Part shown: positions 41,101 to 50,395 of the stretch, in pieces
How the letters are laid out: each line of letters begins with the position of its first letter
Numbering within the stretch: the first letter of the stretch is position 1
Assembly: GCF_000350225.1 (NCBI RefSeq)
Contig: NW_005179033.1
Coordinates: forward strand, 145,569-209,568
Direction: 5' to 3'
Length of the DNA stretch: 64,000 bases
DNA from: Chondrus crispus
Taxonomy: Eukaryota; Rhodophyta; Florideophyceae; Gigartinales; Gigartinaceae
Notes under the pieces: model-generated
Seen by the model: the letters and a program-made list of their open reading frames with translations, nothing else
Databases searched by the model: none
Told to the model about the DNA's origin: nothing
Program-made: the position numbers and the translations under genes

Positions 41101-41670
41101 GGCTTGGGTGAGTTCGAGCGGTGATACTCCCAGTTCCAGCTTGGCCGTTGCAGCAAAATCTGCAGGCAGAGAATTGTTGATGGCCATGCGCAATATTGCG
41201 CTTTGTTTCCTGTGTTTTGCGTACACTGGACTGTCTTGGTCTGGTGTGGTGTAGGCGGGGTTCAGGATGTTTTCCATGTCGTTGATTAGCGCCATATCAT
41301 TTATCGCTTGCTGCCATATGAGGAAAATTTCCCCGTTGGGCTGGAGGGTTGGCAGATGTCCGTGGAACCGGTTGTTATTGGGATTTTCTGTTGCCATGGT
41401 TGGGGTGATCTCTACGCTTGTGGGCGGAGGGGGGTTCGGGTTGATCTCTACGCTCGGAGGCGGAGGGGGGCTCTCGACAAGTGGTGGAGGCGCTGGGTGT
41501 GGGCTCTCGACACTGCTACTTGGAGGCGTTGTGGGGTTTGCGGGGCGGTATTCCAGGCTGCCGGGTTGTGTGGCTTGTGCGGTTGGCTTGTGTCCTTGCC
41601 TGGATGAGCGTCGGGGTGGCTGCACCGCGTTTTGTTGATCGTTCTTCAGTGGTTTTTGTGTAGGGTCCAT
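38026..41670 (-). CDS. gag-pol: copia-3 Gag-Pol polyprotein
   Basis: A 1214-codon frame starting ATG at 41670, four bases inside the 5' LTR. A Pro-rich N-terminus is followed by a Gag domain (residues about 90-300, ending HARSV); no CCHC knuckle is seen. Protease has FALDSGAHPSHI. The pre-integrase domain is HHWHMVFNHVRPSTI with CTSCAAAK. The integrase core has SSDICGPFPTP, RAHTDNSKEYL and PENSIAERINRT (D, D, E present). RT has IDINAAYLHEKF and the box STSMDDFTI (MDD for the usual YVDD). Near 38120 the frame shifts and RNase H continues in another phase. This is the best-preserved polyprotein in the window. Confidence 0.95.
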   Translation of the reverse strand: MDPTQKPLKNDQQNAVQPPRRSSRQGHKPTAQATQPGSLEYRPANPTTPPSSSVESPHPAPPPLVESPPPPPSVEINPNPPPPTSVEITPTMATENPNNNRFHGHLPTLQPNGEIFLIWQQAINDMALINDMENILNPAYTTPDQDSPVYAKHRKQSAILRMAINNSLPADFAATAKLELGVSPLELTQAITEHFTDRTTTPHLLLKQEADNTKLAQSTTLDEYMTKHRSIRTKMKLSQYPNINTGEAITVHFIIQGLSAHPTNKHLQDMWIETDTVPNTIHNIGQRLKAVHARSVEKDTQKTETPHGLQQQEGSLPRGRSSRGRGRARAKWQGHYWNPTAPAPFMLPYPQFMQQHTQGAHSAKQRAMNKKYTQGHTATHEEDSAEDGHMYDIQPNTNCQDSDGRQFALDSGAHPSHIRKATHGMRPLTRKVCTNTATSTAPPATHHGILQIPTTRKHMLKPPTIVNPHIKKNLLSVHDIAKQWGAVIFYPNTACVLEMRKGTPQVVATAQFRRGLYTLNVAKPTPHETAARALPQPHKQNRKTPHTGTTTKVRGSQAPKSLPRLQTPKAHKNIALMHQQHNPAHNPPDTVNTRTKHEHHHWHMVFNHVRPSTIQQMEKRKMIPNLPASLANPPPKITCTSCAAAKLQPAKHQRRRHNYNTGEALSSDICGPFPTPSRQGNKYFMTVIDTNSRYLIITFLKTRDETAEQLNNVLQHINKSKTHKPRRAHTDNSKEYLSSTTQTVYHNTGVQHTTTVPYSPPENSIAERINRTILNAARAALHHSTLPTDHWEDAIKDAAFKYNNTLHLGTGQIPPTAWHGYTPQVPQYLIFGQQGHIPSIMGKTKMHKLQHRAISVRYLYATDQKHIVVMNTADNKTRRVRTVDFNVYHRDRDPNNKAHVVLKAFTPKPTPAQITNTTSAPMHHGQAKNYPDAAQWARAHNKELDNLDQNKVITWLPPHKIPKTTKPIPLTMGYRYKRNEKGEIMERKARCSARGDKMIPNVHFNPEKTTTYMADKTTVRLLFAIAAAFDMNIAHIDINAAYLHEKFDHSGSEQVYVRQHPRFNGTYTHAHTAGRLNKNIYGTPGAGHTYLTAVFKLLKKHRFNQSEADMCLFHRRENDHTIILSTSMDDFTIISTSKKLQTQFAAILATAYNIKQLGEPSQLLGWTIKRLKNGSIHASQPAAIQYVVNKAEMGECNSKPTAIQRQHKIAWPGP

Positions 41671-41674
41671 AACC

Positions 41675-41800
41675 TGTGGTGATGAGACGATGACTCAGTT
41701 TATCTTCCTATCTCTCACTTGCTCGCTTAAGGCTAGTTGCCGCTCGCCGTCGTCTGTGCGTGGCTGTGATGCGTGTACTACGTGTATGGTTATCATCACA
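41675..41800 (-). repeat. copia-3 5' LTR
   Basis: 126 bp; matches 37100-37225 with few differences. It ends CACCACA, directly followed on the - strand by GGTTATGGACCC. That resembles the half-tRNA-iMet primer site known from Drosophila copia and overlaps the ATG of the Gag-Pol frame. Confidence 0.93.
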
Positions 41801-43963
41801 AAAACGCTCTCGAAATCAAGGTCCCCGAGATTTGGGCGTCTACGCGCGCGCATGCATTTGCGCCCACGCCGGATCCCTACAAAGATATCATCTCCTATAC
41901 CCGATAGCAGGTTAGTCCCCTCATGGCCATACAGATGCCATTAGTGCAATACGGCAAAGAGAAGGCTAATTACAGATACTGTAGTTACATAGCACCTATT
42001 GTAGAGGTACGATAGAGCCGTGTACTTAAGCGCACAGACCCGGGCAACTGCAGCGTCTGTGCTACTGATCAACAAAAGTAAATTGCAACGACCACTACCA
42101 CACTGAAGTTTATCATTAAAGAGGTGGTAAAGTACTATGCCTCAAACAACACCCTGATGACTAGGAATGATCTACGACAAGTTACATCGCACATATGCCA
42201 AATGCTGCCACTTGCTCGCCGCTTCACGAATCCATTCGTTGTTCGCCTCCCCTCCAACAATTGGGTTGGTGGGGTTTTAAAGCGTAATCCAGAACTAACA
42301 ACTCGCTCTGTAAGGGCGATTGAGAGCAAAAGAGTTGAAGTTGTAACTAGGCCGAACGTATGCGAGCATATTTCGAGATTTCAAGAAACCATGTACCGCT
42401 ATGGAATTACTGACGCGAGACGTGTTTTTAATCTCGATGAATCAGGGATCTCCTTTTGCAAAATGGGAAACAGCAGTTGCTGCAAGGTCTTGGGTTTATA
42501 AAACACCAATTTCGTATGTTCAATGGTGAGAACGAAAGGAAACCTTGAAAGCATTACAGTAATGTGTGTCGTTACCGCGGCAGGGGAACATTACAAGCCC
42601 GTCGTGGTGTATCCTGGAAAACAGGCCCATTTTAGAAGAATCCATAGATCTTTGGAAACGATTCTGGACTACCATCTTCCTTGCTACTTCTATCACAGGG
42701 AGGTGGCTGGTGTGGACTTGGTAATTTTTTTGGACTGAGCGAAGGGATTTCTGTCTAGGACGCATAACTTGAGGGCCGGAAGGAAGAAGCTTTTGCTGTT
42801 GCTTGAAGGTTACACAAGCCATGTGCAATACTCTGTTCTGGATTAGCTACATCATAACAATGTTATAGTCATTGGTCTTCCCGCGCATACATCCCAACTC
42901 TTACAACCCCTGGACGTATCCGTTTTCTCGTCCGTTAAGTCTTACATACAGCGGGAGTTTCATCGAAGAGGCCGGGACAAACGCGTATTGGATGCATTCG
43001 ATATTGTAGAGGTTCTCAACTTTGTGCTTTCAGACGCATTGACGACCTCAAATATCGTGAGTGGATTTAGAAAATGAGGCGTCTCGGATCCGTCATCAAA
43101 GTCAGCCTCTGTTTCTCCTCTCAGTTATCTGGTTTCAAGCGACGACAACGCCGAAATGCTTACTTTGTCGCAGATTGTTAGCAGTTTTCGTGCTTCAGGG
43201 AGAAGTTTATTGCGCGATGCTGACGTTGAAGAGAATGGAACTATTAGAATAAGAAATACGAGAGGGGCACATCTGACATCTGATGCAGTTTTGGATGCGT
43301 TGAAGCGCAGAGAGGAGGTCCGCAGGGGGAGGCAATCTCCGAAAAAGGATGCCATGAATGAGAACTTTGGGAAGGAGACGGCCTCCGAAATGCGTAGGTT
43401 GTGTGCTCTCGCCCCAGAACGGTCAGCTCGAGCTTGGATTTTGTCACAGACAAGGAGGGTTCGTAGACAAAGTGCAAAGATGAGCGCTGTGAGGCGTGCA
43501 TTTGAGATCTGATTGATGGGCCACGTCGCTTTTTGTTGAATGCGCCAGCAATACGAATTAGGAAAATCTCGTTAAACAAGGCTTCATTTGAATGTTTTTG
43601 GTTGACGTGTCGCCGGAGCGGGTGCCTATCTCCAAAGTCGACTGTTTGTGCCACAGATGCGCTTTCGTTTGAAGATGCGCTCGGTGTCTGACCGCACAGG
43701 ACAGGCTGTCATTAGAGAGGAGTATATATACACCTAGAGACGACGACGAGTAAAGGAAAGGGCTATCGGACCCCGTGTTCACACAGGTTATAGGCACCAT
43801 TACGCAACCACGCGCTGATGCTCCCAACTCCAACAAGCCACCACAACGACACGATCCGATCCCTCCCAGCACGTAGGACAACGCGCAGAAACAACCCGCC
43901 CGCCGCAGCACCAATCGATCAAGTCACGTACCGACCTCCCATACGCACAAGCACATCCTCAAC

Positions 43964-44700
43964 ATGGAACGACGAACCGACGTCCCAACCCTCAATCCCG
44001 ACAACTACGGCCCGTGGTTCATTGCGCTACGCTCCGCCGCGTACGCCACCGGAACGATCCACCAACTAGAAGGCAACCCCGAACCCCCGACACAAGAAGA
44101 GGAGCACAACACATTTCAGCGCGCCAAGCACGTGCTGCTCGGCAAGATCATAACGAGCATCCCGAGCGACATTGCCAACCTGGTACTCACACCGACAAGT
44201 GAACCAACGCCGTACGATCTGGTAAAGGCGATCACGGCACACCTCGACACTGCCAACGCTGACGACCAAAAATACCTCAAACAACAGGCAGAACAAGCAC
44301 ACTTCACACACGGAATGACGCTCCAGGAATACGTCACGATCCACGAGGGAATCAGGGCCAAGATGATAGCGGCACGCTATCCGGAAATACGGGACACGAG
44401 GACACCGGTCACATTCATGATCGACGGGCTGAGATACAACCCCACAACGGCACCCATAGGCATGCAACTCATAGCCCTCAACCCAGCCACAGTGAAGGAG
44501 TTCGCACACCGGTACAACCGAATCGCAAAGTACCAGAACGTCCCTACTCAGACAACCCAGGCACCACCCCCCAACAGACCGGCACCAATCAGCAGCAGAT
44601 GGGCCACACGCCAAACCAGCAGGCCACCCCTGCCACGTCAAATCGACAACCCCTGTCGACACCACCAAGTGCGCGGCATCATTCAACCGCAACACACGGA
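43964..44700 (+). pseudogene. gag: copia-4 Gag
   Basis: ATG at 43964 opens a frame with a Gag domain: VPTLNPDNYGPWFIALRSAAY, IITSIPSDIANLVL, then MTLQEYVTIHEGIRAKM and VKEFAHRYNRI. It parallels copia-3 Gag. After about 44640 the frame becomes Thr/Asn/Arg-rich shadow and the real sequence continues in another phase (44599-45219). A knuckle is not clearly seen in either frame. Confidence 0.8.
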
Positions 44701-45219
44701 TGCAGAATGCCGCAACCCCAACCACCCGAAAAACAAACGGGCCCAAAAGCACGAGTGGCATACAACCCCGAAGACGTATACGAGGACGAACAGCACGACC
44801 AATACGTCTACGACCCAAGCGACGACAACAGGACGGAAGACGAACCATGTACGTACATCCTGGACTCAGGAGCGCACCCAACACATCTGACGCGCCCCAC
44901 AACACACATGCGCAAAACACGGCACGCCATACACACGGCCACAGCCACTAACACCCGATCCAAATGTACACACCACGGTAAGACGACAATCCGTACGAAT
45001 AAAAACATACGGATCCAGGTCCCAGCCGTAGCCAACCCGGCCATCACCACGAACCTGATCTCCGTGCACGATCTCGCGAGACTACACGGCAACGTACTAT
45101 TCACACCAAACAAGGCAGTAGTATACAAAAACACAGCTCAACGGAACAAACCCATCATCGTCGGTACAGCGCCATGGAACACAAAGCACAAAGCGTATGC
45201 ATGGACAAACAAAACCTGA
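44701..45219 (+). pseudogene. copia-4 protease
   Basis: Frame 1 (open 44599-45219) contains CTYILDSGAHPTHLTRP, the same active-site block as copia-3 (LDSGAHPSHI). ITTNLISVHDLARLHGNVLF follows as the usual strand before the pre-integrase region. It ends at TGA 45217-45219. The integrase continues in frame 3. Confidence 0.85.
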
Positions 45220-46031
45220 ACAACGCTTACAGTGTCAGAACCAAACCATACACCAGAACGCACAAAAAAACATCCCAAAAAGGCAAGCCGAAAACGACGA
45301 CGGTGCAACACATTGGTCCACGCACACCACAAATGCAGGAACACAGGCGACAAAACCGACACATCGCCGACACCCACAATCCAGTAACAGAGCACCAACC
45401 TCAACCCACACCGCAGGACCAGGCCGCACACGAATGGCACCTCAAGCTAAACCATGCCACAGCACGCAACATCAGACAAATGGCCAAAGACGGAAACATA
45501 CCAACAATGCCCAAATCACTCGCGTACGAAACGACCACCATCACCAGCTCAGCGTGTACAGTGGCAAATCAAATACCAGCACCACACCGAAAAACCACAC
45601 ACAACTATGCCCCCGACCAATACCTCAGCCTTGACACGTGTGGCCCAATCTCCCCGATATCCACACACGGAAACTTCCACTTCCTTACGTACATCGACGC
45701 TGGATCAAGGTTTCTCATCCTATACTTCCTAAAAGACAGACGACAGGTCGGAGCAATCATGCCACAACACATGCGCCAACTATACAACGCGGGACGAACA
45801 CCACAGTACTACCGCACCGACAATGCACTGGAATTCAAGTCCAAGGAGGCCATGCGCACGTACGCCGCATACGGCATAACGTACAAAAACAACACGCCAC
45901 ACCAACCCCGAGAGAACTCGCTGGCAGAGCGTATCAACCAAACTCTGATGAATGCCGCCAGGGCAAATCTACAGCACGCGAAACTACCCCCGCAGTACTG
46001 GGAAGATGCGGTAAGGGACGCAGCTTTTTAA
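45220..46031 (+). pseudogene. pol: copia-4 pre-integrase and integrase
   Basis: Frame 3 (45174-46031) has HEWHLKLNHATARNIRQM (HH) and an altered cysteine pair (SSACTVAN). The integrase core follows: LSLDTCGPISPI, YYRTDNALEFKSK, and PRENSLAERINQT with the Glu. It ends at TAA 46029-46031, after which NLMPHSATGQPPTNLWHD continues in the same frame, so that stop is a mutation. RT is in frame 2. Confidence 0.85.
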
Positions 46032-47977
46032 TACAATCTCATGCCCCACTCCGCCACCGGCCAGCCACCCACCAATCTTTGGCACGACCAACCACGCAGA
46101 CCCAGACGCCTTTTCGCATTCGGCCAACTCGGCAGATCCCACTCGTACAACCGAAGAAAAAGCTGGACCCCAGAGGAACACCAGTGCGATACGCATACGG
46201 CAACGATCACAAAACCATGACGGTCCAAGAGCTCAAATCACATCGATACCGAACTATACACACGGCCGACTTCCGACCGTACAGCCGAACGTCCGATCCA
46301 TGCAATAGGCCCCTCAGCGCATATCGATCACAAGCCAGCCCACCCACTGTAAAGATCACAACGCCAGACCCGAAAACGCAGCGAGAAGCCCAAAACTACC
46401 CCGATTCGGGACAATGGGCCACTGCACACAATGAGGAACTCGACAAGCTCGACAAATCACAAACCATCCTGTGGATACCAGACAATAAGCTCCCCCCACG
46501 CGAGCAGCTGATACCACTTAAAATGACATATCGCTACAAACGTGCTCCCGACGGCACAGTCACACGGCGTAAAGCCAGATGCTCAGCACGTGGAGACCGT
46601 ATGAAGCCCGGTCTCCATTACGGCAGTGACAGCACAACCACATACATGGCAGAAAAAACATCCATACGCGTCCTGCTAGCCATAGCTGCAGCCAAAAGAT
46701 GGCCAGTCGAACACTTCGGCATAACTTCAGCATATCTCCACGAAAACCATCTCCCAGAACGCAAATTCTATATCAAGGAGCACCCACAGTTTGATGGCAG
46801 CTACAAACATGCATGCAAGGGAGGCCGACTTGACAAAAACATATATGGGACACCACCAGCATCCCGCATACACTTCGACGGCCTCACGGAACATCTCAAA
46901 AAGCACGCGTACAAACAAGCCGATGCCGACCCGAGCATCTTCTATCGCCACGATGCAAAAGGCACACTAATCACAGCCGTCAGTATGGACGATTTCCTCG
47001 TCATCGCCACCCATCCAACTCTTGTCACCCAACTGTACACCAATCTACAACAGAAGTACAACATAAAACGTCTCGGATTCCCGAAACAGTACCTAAACTG
47101 GACAATCCGCAAGAGGAGCAATGACAGCATACAAGTGTCACAAACTGCTGCTATCGACACCATCCTGAGCAAGACAGGAATGACGAAATGCAACCCGCGA
47201 TACTCAGCACTACCCCACAAAGGACCGTTCGATGATGAAATGAAGAACAAGCCACTGAACCGGCGCGACGCCTGCATATTCCGCCAAACCCTTGGGGACC
47301 TGCGATACATTGCAGACAGCACACGTGGAGACATACACACAGCTGTTAGCAAAATGGCCGGATTCATGCACAATCCCACCATCACCCACCAACAGAACCT
47401 CAAAGCCCTCCTACGCTACCTCAAAGGAACGAGAACACACGGCATTGAATACCAAACCGTCAACCGCCAAACACAAATCGCACTACGATCCTACAGTGAC
47501 TCGGATTATGCCAACGACCCGGACAGAAAATCGCGCACAGGCATCATACACACACTGTACGGAGCCCCAATAAGCTGGACATCATCACGGCAACCAACCG
47601 TCGCCACGTCCACTTGCGAGGCCGAATACCTCGCGGCGTCCCGAGCCGCACAGCAAACACAATGGATCCGCCGCATGCTCGCCGACATCCAGCAACCGGA
47701 ACACAAACCAACACCCTTGATGATAGATAACCAAGCGGCGCTCAGCGTAGCCAAGAACGTCGCACCAACCAAGCGTAGAAAATTCATAGACATCAAACAC
47801 CACCATATCCAGGACCTCATAAGGAACGGAAATATATCGGTGCACCACATACCGACAACGGACAACATCGCGGACCTATTCACCAAAATAACCGGACGGC
47901 AAAGACATAACCACCTAACCACCATGATCCAACTTACACAAGCACAAAGCCCATCGGCGAACCCCGGGACTGTCTGA
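46032..47977 (+). pseudogene. pol: copia-4 reverse transcriptase and RNase H
   Basis: Frame 2 (open 45638-47977; only the part after about 46150 is coding) holds a full RT. It has NYPDSGQWATAHNEELDKL, ITSAYLHENHLPERK (the first catalytic Asp of NxDxxxA replaced by Ile-Thr), YGTPPASR and the box AVSMDDFLVI. RNase H follows with LRSYSDSDYANDPDRKSRTG, VATSTCEAEYLAAS and MIDNQAALSVAKN. It ends GTV-TGA at 47977, so the stop overlaps the outer copy of the LTR terminus. The NxDxxxA change suggests a dead RT. Confidence 0.88.
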
Positions 47978-48112
47978 CCGCACACACACACATTTGTCAA
48001 CGCACTTTGCACTTGCCTGACCGCACAGGACAGGGTGTCATTAGAGAGAAGTATATACACCTAGAGACGACGACGAGTAAAGGAAGCGGCTATCGGACCC
48101 TGTGATCACACA

Positions 48113-48968
48113 GTAACTGTCGGAGAAATTACTGTAGAGGGGTACACTAGCGGATGTGAGGGGATCAGGGAATTAGAACACGGGCCATACGTGGCGTCAG
48201 GTAACGGTACACACAGGCCGGGATGGCATGGGGCGGTGGTCGAGGGACGAGCCAGTCAATTTTCTACTCTTCGAGTCGGGCATCGCAGATTTCGGTATGC
48301 ATAATCCGCAGGACCAGGCACCACGGCTGTCGTCGTGAGTCTTCTGATATTATGAGGTTTTGCGGCAATACTGTACGTCGAAAAAGTCGCGAAGAAAGAA
48401 ATGGGTCTTGAGTACGAGAGAGAGCTCGTCCCATCCTCACAGCTGAGAAAGGTAAACACGGTGAGCTCTGGCGAAAGCAACAGAGGTGAGCAGTGAGCTG
48501 CTGAATAATAACAATAAAACGAGTCAACCTACCGAAGAAAAACAGTAATCGTGCACCTCAAAGTTGAAAACAAATAAAAGTCGCAGACTTTTGTGTTGTT
48601 GCAACGTTTGGTCGGATAGACGCCACACATGGAAGAGGTCATTCGCGTGTGACCTGAGGATCGACGGTCTATGCTCAGGAATGATGAGTCGCCAGCGAAT
48701 GGGCAGGGAGCGTGTGACAGGGGCAAGAATGCCTCTTCACGCACGTGAATGCTCCCACACGAAGGCGTCAACGCGGTACCCACGACAAGTATTATCCAGA
48801 ACCTCATTAACTGCCACATTTCGAGGGTTGAAACACCCACACGCCAGAAACGGGGGCTGCGGAGCGAGTCTTGGAATGGGACATCTCAATGAGGGGTATC
48901 GTCTCATTGCATTTCTCATGTCACGTGCGTAAACTCCCTATTGTGTTGTTCTGAGCTTGCTACTAGCA
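48113..48968. other. No gene recognised
   Basis: Sequence between copia-4 and a palindrome. Short frames on both strands have no recognisable domain. Confidence 0.4.
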
Positions 48969-49019
48969 AAAGTCGAACTATCATCACTAGCAAGTTGCTA
49001 GTGATGATAGTTCGACTTT
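48969..49019. repeat. 51-bp perfect palindrome with 1-base centre
   Basis: The arm AAAGTCGAACTATCATCACT...(25 bases) is mirrored exactly at 48995-49019 around a single G at 48994. Confidence 0.95.
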
Positions 49020-49072
49020 AAGTAGGTTTATCGGACTATGAACAGAAATTTGGAAATTAATTAACCATGAGT

Positions 49073-49653
49073 GGGAAAGGCAATGAACAGGTGCATTGCC
49101 ACAGGGTGCACACAGGGTGCCCCTGTGTCTAAACAAGCGCTTGTTTGCCCGTGCTTGCCCGTGCTTGCCTGTGCTTGCCTCTTTTTGTTGAAGAAATTAA
49201 AAAACATTTTGCACACGTGGGCAGCTGTACAAACTCCTTACACACACTCTCTCTGCAGCTCTGACAGTATTTTGTCAGCCATAAATATAGGGTTACAGTA
49301 TACACCGCGGCGTTCCAATGTGTACGAGCCCGTGGGAGGGGGAATGTCGGAGTGACGGGAATGGTTTTGCATTCCCTGTCAACCCACTTTTTGCTTGTGC
49401 AAGTATGTCTACGAAATAGTCCGCCAAATCGTAAGTGTACAATTAGTCAAACCAGCCAATATGACTTCGACAACTGTCCCAACGGCGTAAGCTACACCAA
49501 TGCCGTCTGTAAGAGGTAACTTCTTCGAAGTTATTAAATATTAAACTACCAGAACCGATCAAACCAGAGCAAGTGTTTTTTTTCGGGCAAGCACGGGCAA
49601 ACAAGCGCTTGTTTGTGTCTTAACTGCGAGAGCACCTGTTCATTGCCTTCCCC
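49073..49653. mobile_element. MITE-like element with 22-bp terminal inverted repeats
   Basis: The left end GGGAAAGGCAATGAACAGGTGC (49073-49094) is inverted at 49632-49653 with one mismatch. Further in, each side has the 16-bp palindrome AAACAAGCGCTTGTTT followed by GCCCGTGCTTGCC, again inverted (49131-49170 and 49585-49614). No coding capacity is seen, and the 580-bp length fits a non-autonomous DNA transposon. I found no convincing target duplication. Confidence 0.8.
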
Positions 49654-49815
49654 AGTACCCAAAAAGACCTCACCGTGATCCTAAATAGTCTCCGTTTCCC
49701 CCAGGTCTGTAAAACCGACGTACATACTACTAACGCCAGGGAGCTCAATCAACGATGCCCCCTCACGGGCTAACCGGTCCAAACACCCTGAACCCTGCGC
49801 CGCAGCTCTTCTGTC

Positions 49816-50328
49816 TCAGCTAGCAGATCGAGCAAAACCTCTTCCCGTTACTCGCGAGCGGTCGCTCGTCCCCGACTTCACAGATAAGAATGCAAGCGAA
49901 CGAGCAGCCCGGCCCGGCTTGCCGTCGCTCCTCCTCTTCCACGCACGGCACGTGGTGACGATCCCGATCCCCCTCGGCAGCGGCACCTCGCACACGTGTC
50001 TGGGCCCGAACCGCGAGCACTTCCCCACGGAGCACTTGCTCACGCAGCCGACCCTGCGGCAGCGCCAGCTGTTCGGGCGGCCCGCCGACGGGAACCCAAA
50101 GTCGCGGATGACGCACGTTAGCCCCGGCTTGCACCCCACCGGGCGCATGCGCGATCCGAGGGTAGAGCAGCCGCGCCCGGCGCCAAGGCAGCCCATGCCG
50201 CGCTCAGCGCAGCAGCGCGCGGCGTCGAGGCCCAGCAGGCACCTGATGTCGATGGCCTCCGGGAGCTGCGCCAGCGGCAGCGGCAGCAGCGGCAGCAGCA
50301 GCAGCGGGAGGGGGGCGGTGAGACGCAT
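49816..50328 (-). CDS. Secreted cysteine-rich protein
   Basis: A 170-codon intronless frame. Residues 1-20 form a clear signal peptide: basic start, a long Leu/Pro hydrophobic core (LPLLLLPLLPLPLA), then LAQ. The mature part to about residue 130 has about 13 cysteines, with RCC and paired GC/KC spacings, suggesting a disulphide-bonded secreted domain. The last 40 residues are basic and Ser-rich. A TATA-like ATATAAA lies about 55-62 bases upstream of the ATG (50383-50390). It is not part of any element recognised here and looks like an ordinary host gene. The family is unknown to me. Confidence 0.6.
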   Translation of the reverse strand: MRLTAPLPLLLLPLLPLPLAQLPEAIDIRCLLGLDAARCCAERGMGCLGAGRGCSTLGSRMRPVGCKPGLTCVIRDFGFPSAGRPNSWRCRRVGCVSKCSVGKCSRFGPRHVCEVPLPRGIGIVTTCRAWKRRSDGKPGRAARSLAFLSVKSGTSDRSRVTGRGFARSAS

Positions 50329-50382
50329 GGTGGTGCGAGGCTGTGCGGATGGTGCGGAAAGTGGGTCGCGCGGGGGGGCGAG

Positions 50383-50390
50383 GTTTATAT
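50383..50390 (-). promoter_or_regulatory. TATA-like box upstream of the cysteine-rich gene
   Basis: On the - strand CATATAAACC stands in otherwise GC-rich DNA, about 55 bases before the ATG at 50328. This would place transcription start about 25-30 bases before the ATG. Confidence 0.5.
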
Positions 50391-50395
50391 GGTGA

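Larger units (their letters stand above)
37100..41800 (-). mobile_element. copia-3: nearly intact copia element with very short LTRs
   Basis: The 5' LTR (41675-41800, 126 bp) and 3' LTR (37100-37268, 169 bp) have termini TGTGATGATAAC and CACCACA on the - strand. The target duplication AAAAC flanks both sides (37095-37099 and 41801-41805). The 3' LTR carries 43 extra bases that begin with a copy of the LTR terminus. A 1214-codon Gag-Pol frame fills most of the interior. RNase H is in a shifted frame. It is inserted in the pogo transposase gene. Confidence 0.96.
36625..43512 (+). pseudogene. Pogo/Tc5-type transposase gene split by copia-3
   Basis: The N-terminal HTH part is at 36625-36990 (MSSQDYENLQEALFDHAF, then LTPTEEELVKC). 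A second frame reads up to the insertion at 37099 (KIGPKIGIVEN) and resumes at 41801 (ALEIKVPEIWA), so copia-3 sits inside this reading frame. The Tc5-like DNA-binding domain (NNWVGGVLKRNPELTTRSVRAIE) and first catalytic motif (RVFNLDESGISF) are at 42124-42501. The central motif and LLLLLEGYTSHVQYSVLD, then LPAHTSQLLQPLDVSVF, are at 42523-42960. The C-terminus (TTSNIVSGFRK, in-frame TGA, then to 43512) ends it. Stops and frameshifts show it was dead or has died since. Confidence 0.85.
43685..48112 (+). mobile_element. copia-4: decayed relative of copia-3
   Basis: The left LTR (43685-43785, 101 bp) begins TGTCTGACCG and ends TCACACA. The right LTR (48014-48112) is preceded, 43 bp further in at 47971, by another copy of TGTCTGACCGCACA. 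The interior begins GGTTATAGGC, like the copia-3 primer site. The order is gag, protease, integrase, RT-RNase H on the + strand, with several frameshifts. The flanking 5-bp sequences (CTCGG and GTAAC) do not match. A TATA-like TATATATAC lies in the LTR near 43725. Confidence 0.93.

Noticed and set aside
44066..44920. 284-codon - strand frame rich in Cys and Val
   Set aside because: It is antisense to copia-4 Gag; the Cys-rich look comes from reversed ACA/GCA codons.
49919..50395. 158-codon + strand frame with Ser/Gly runs
   Set aside because: It is antisense to the secreted cysteine-rich protein, which has a signal peptide and an upstream TATA-like box.
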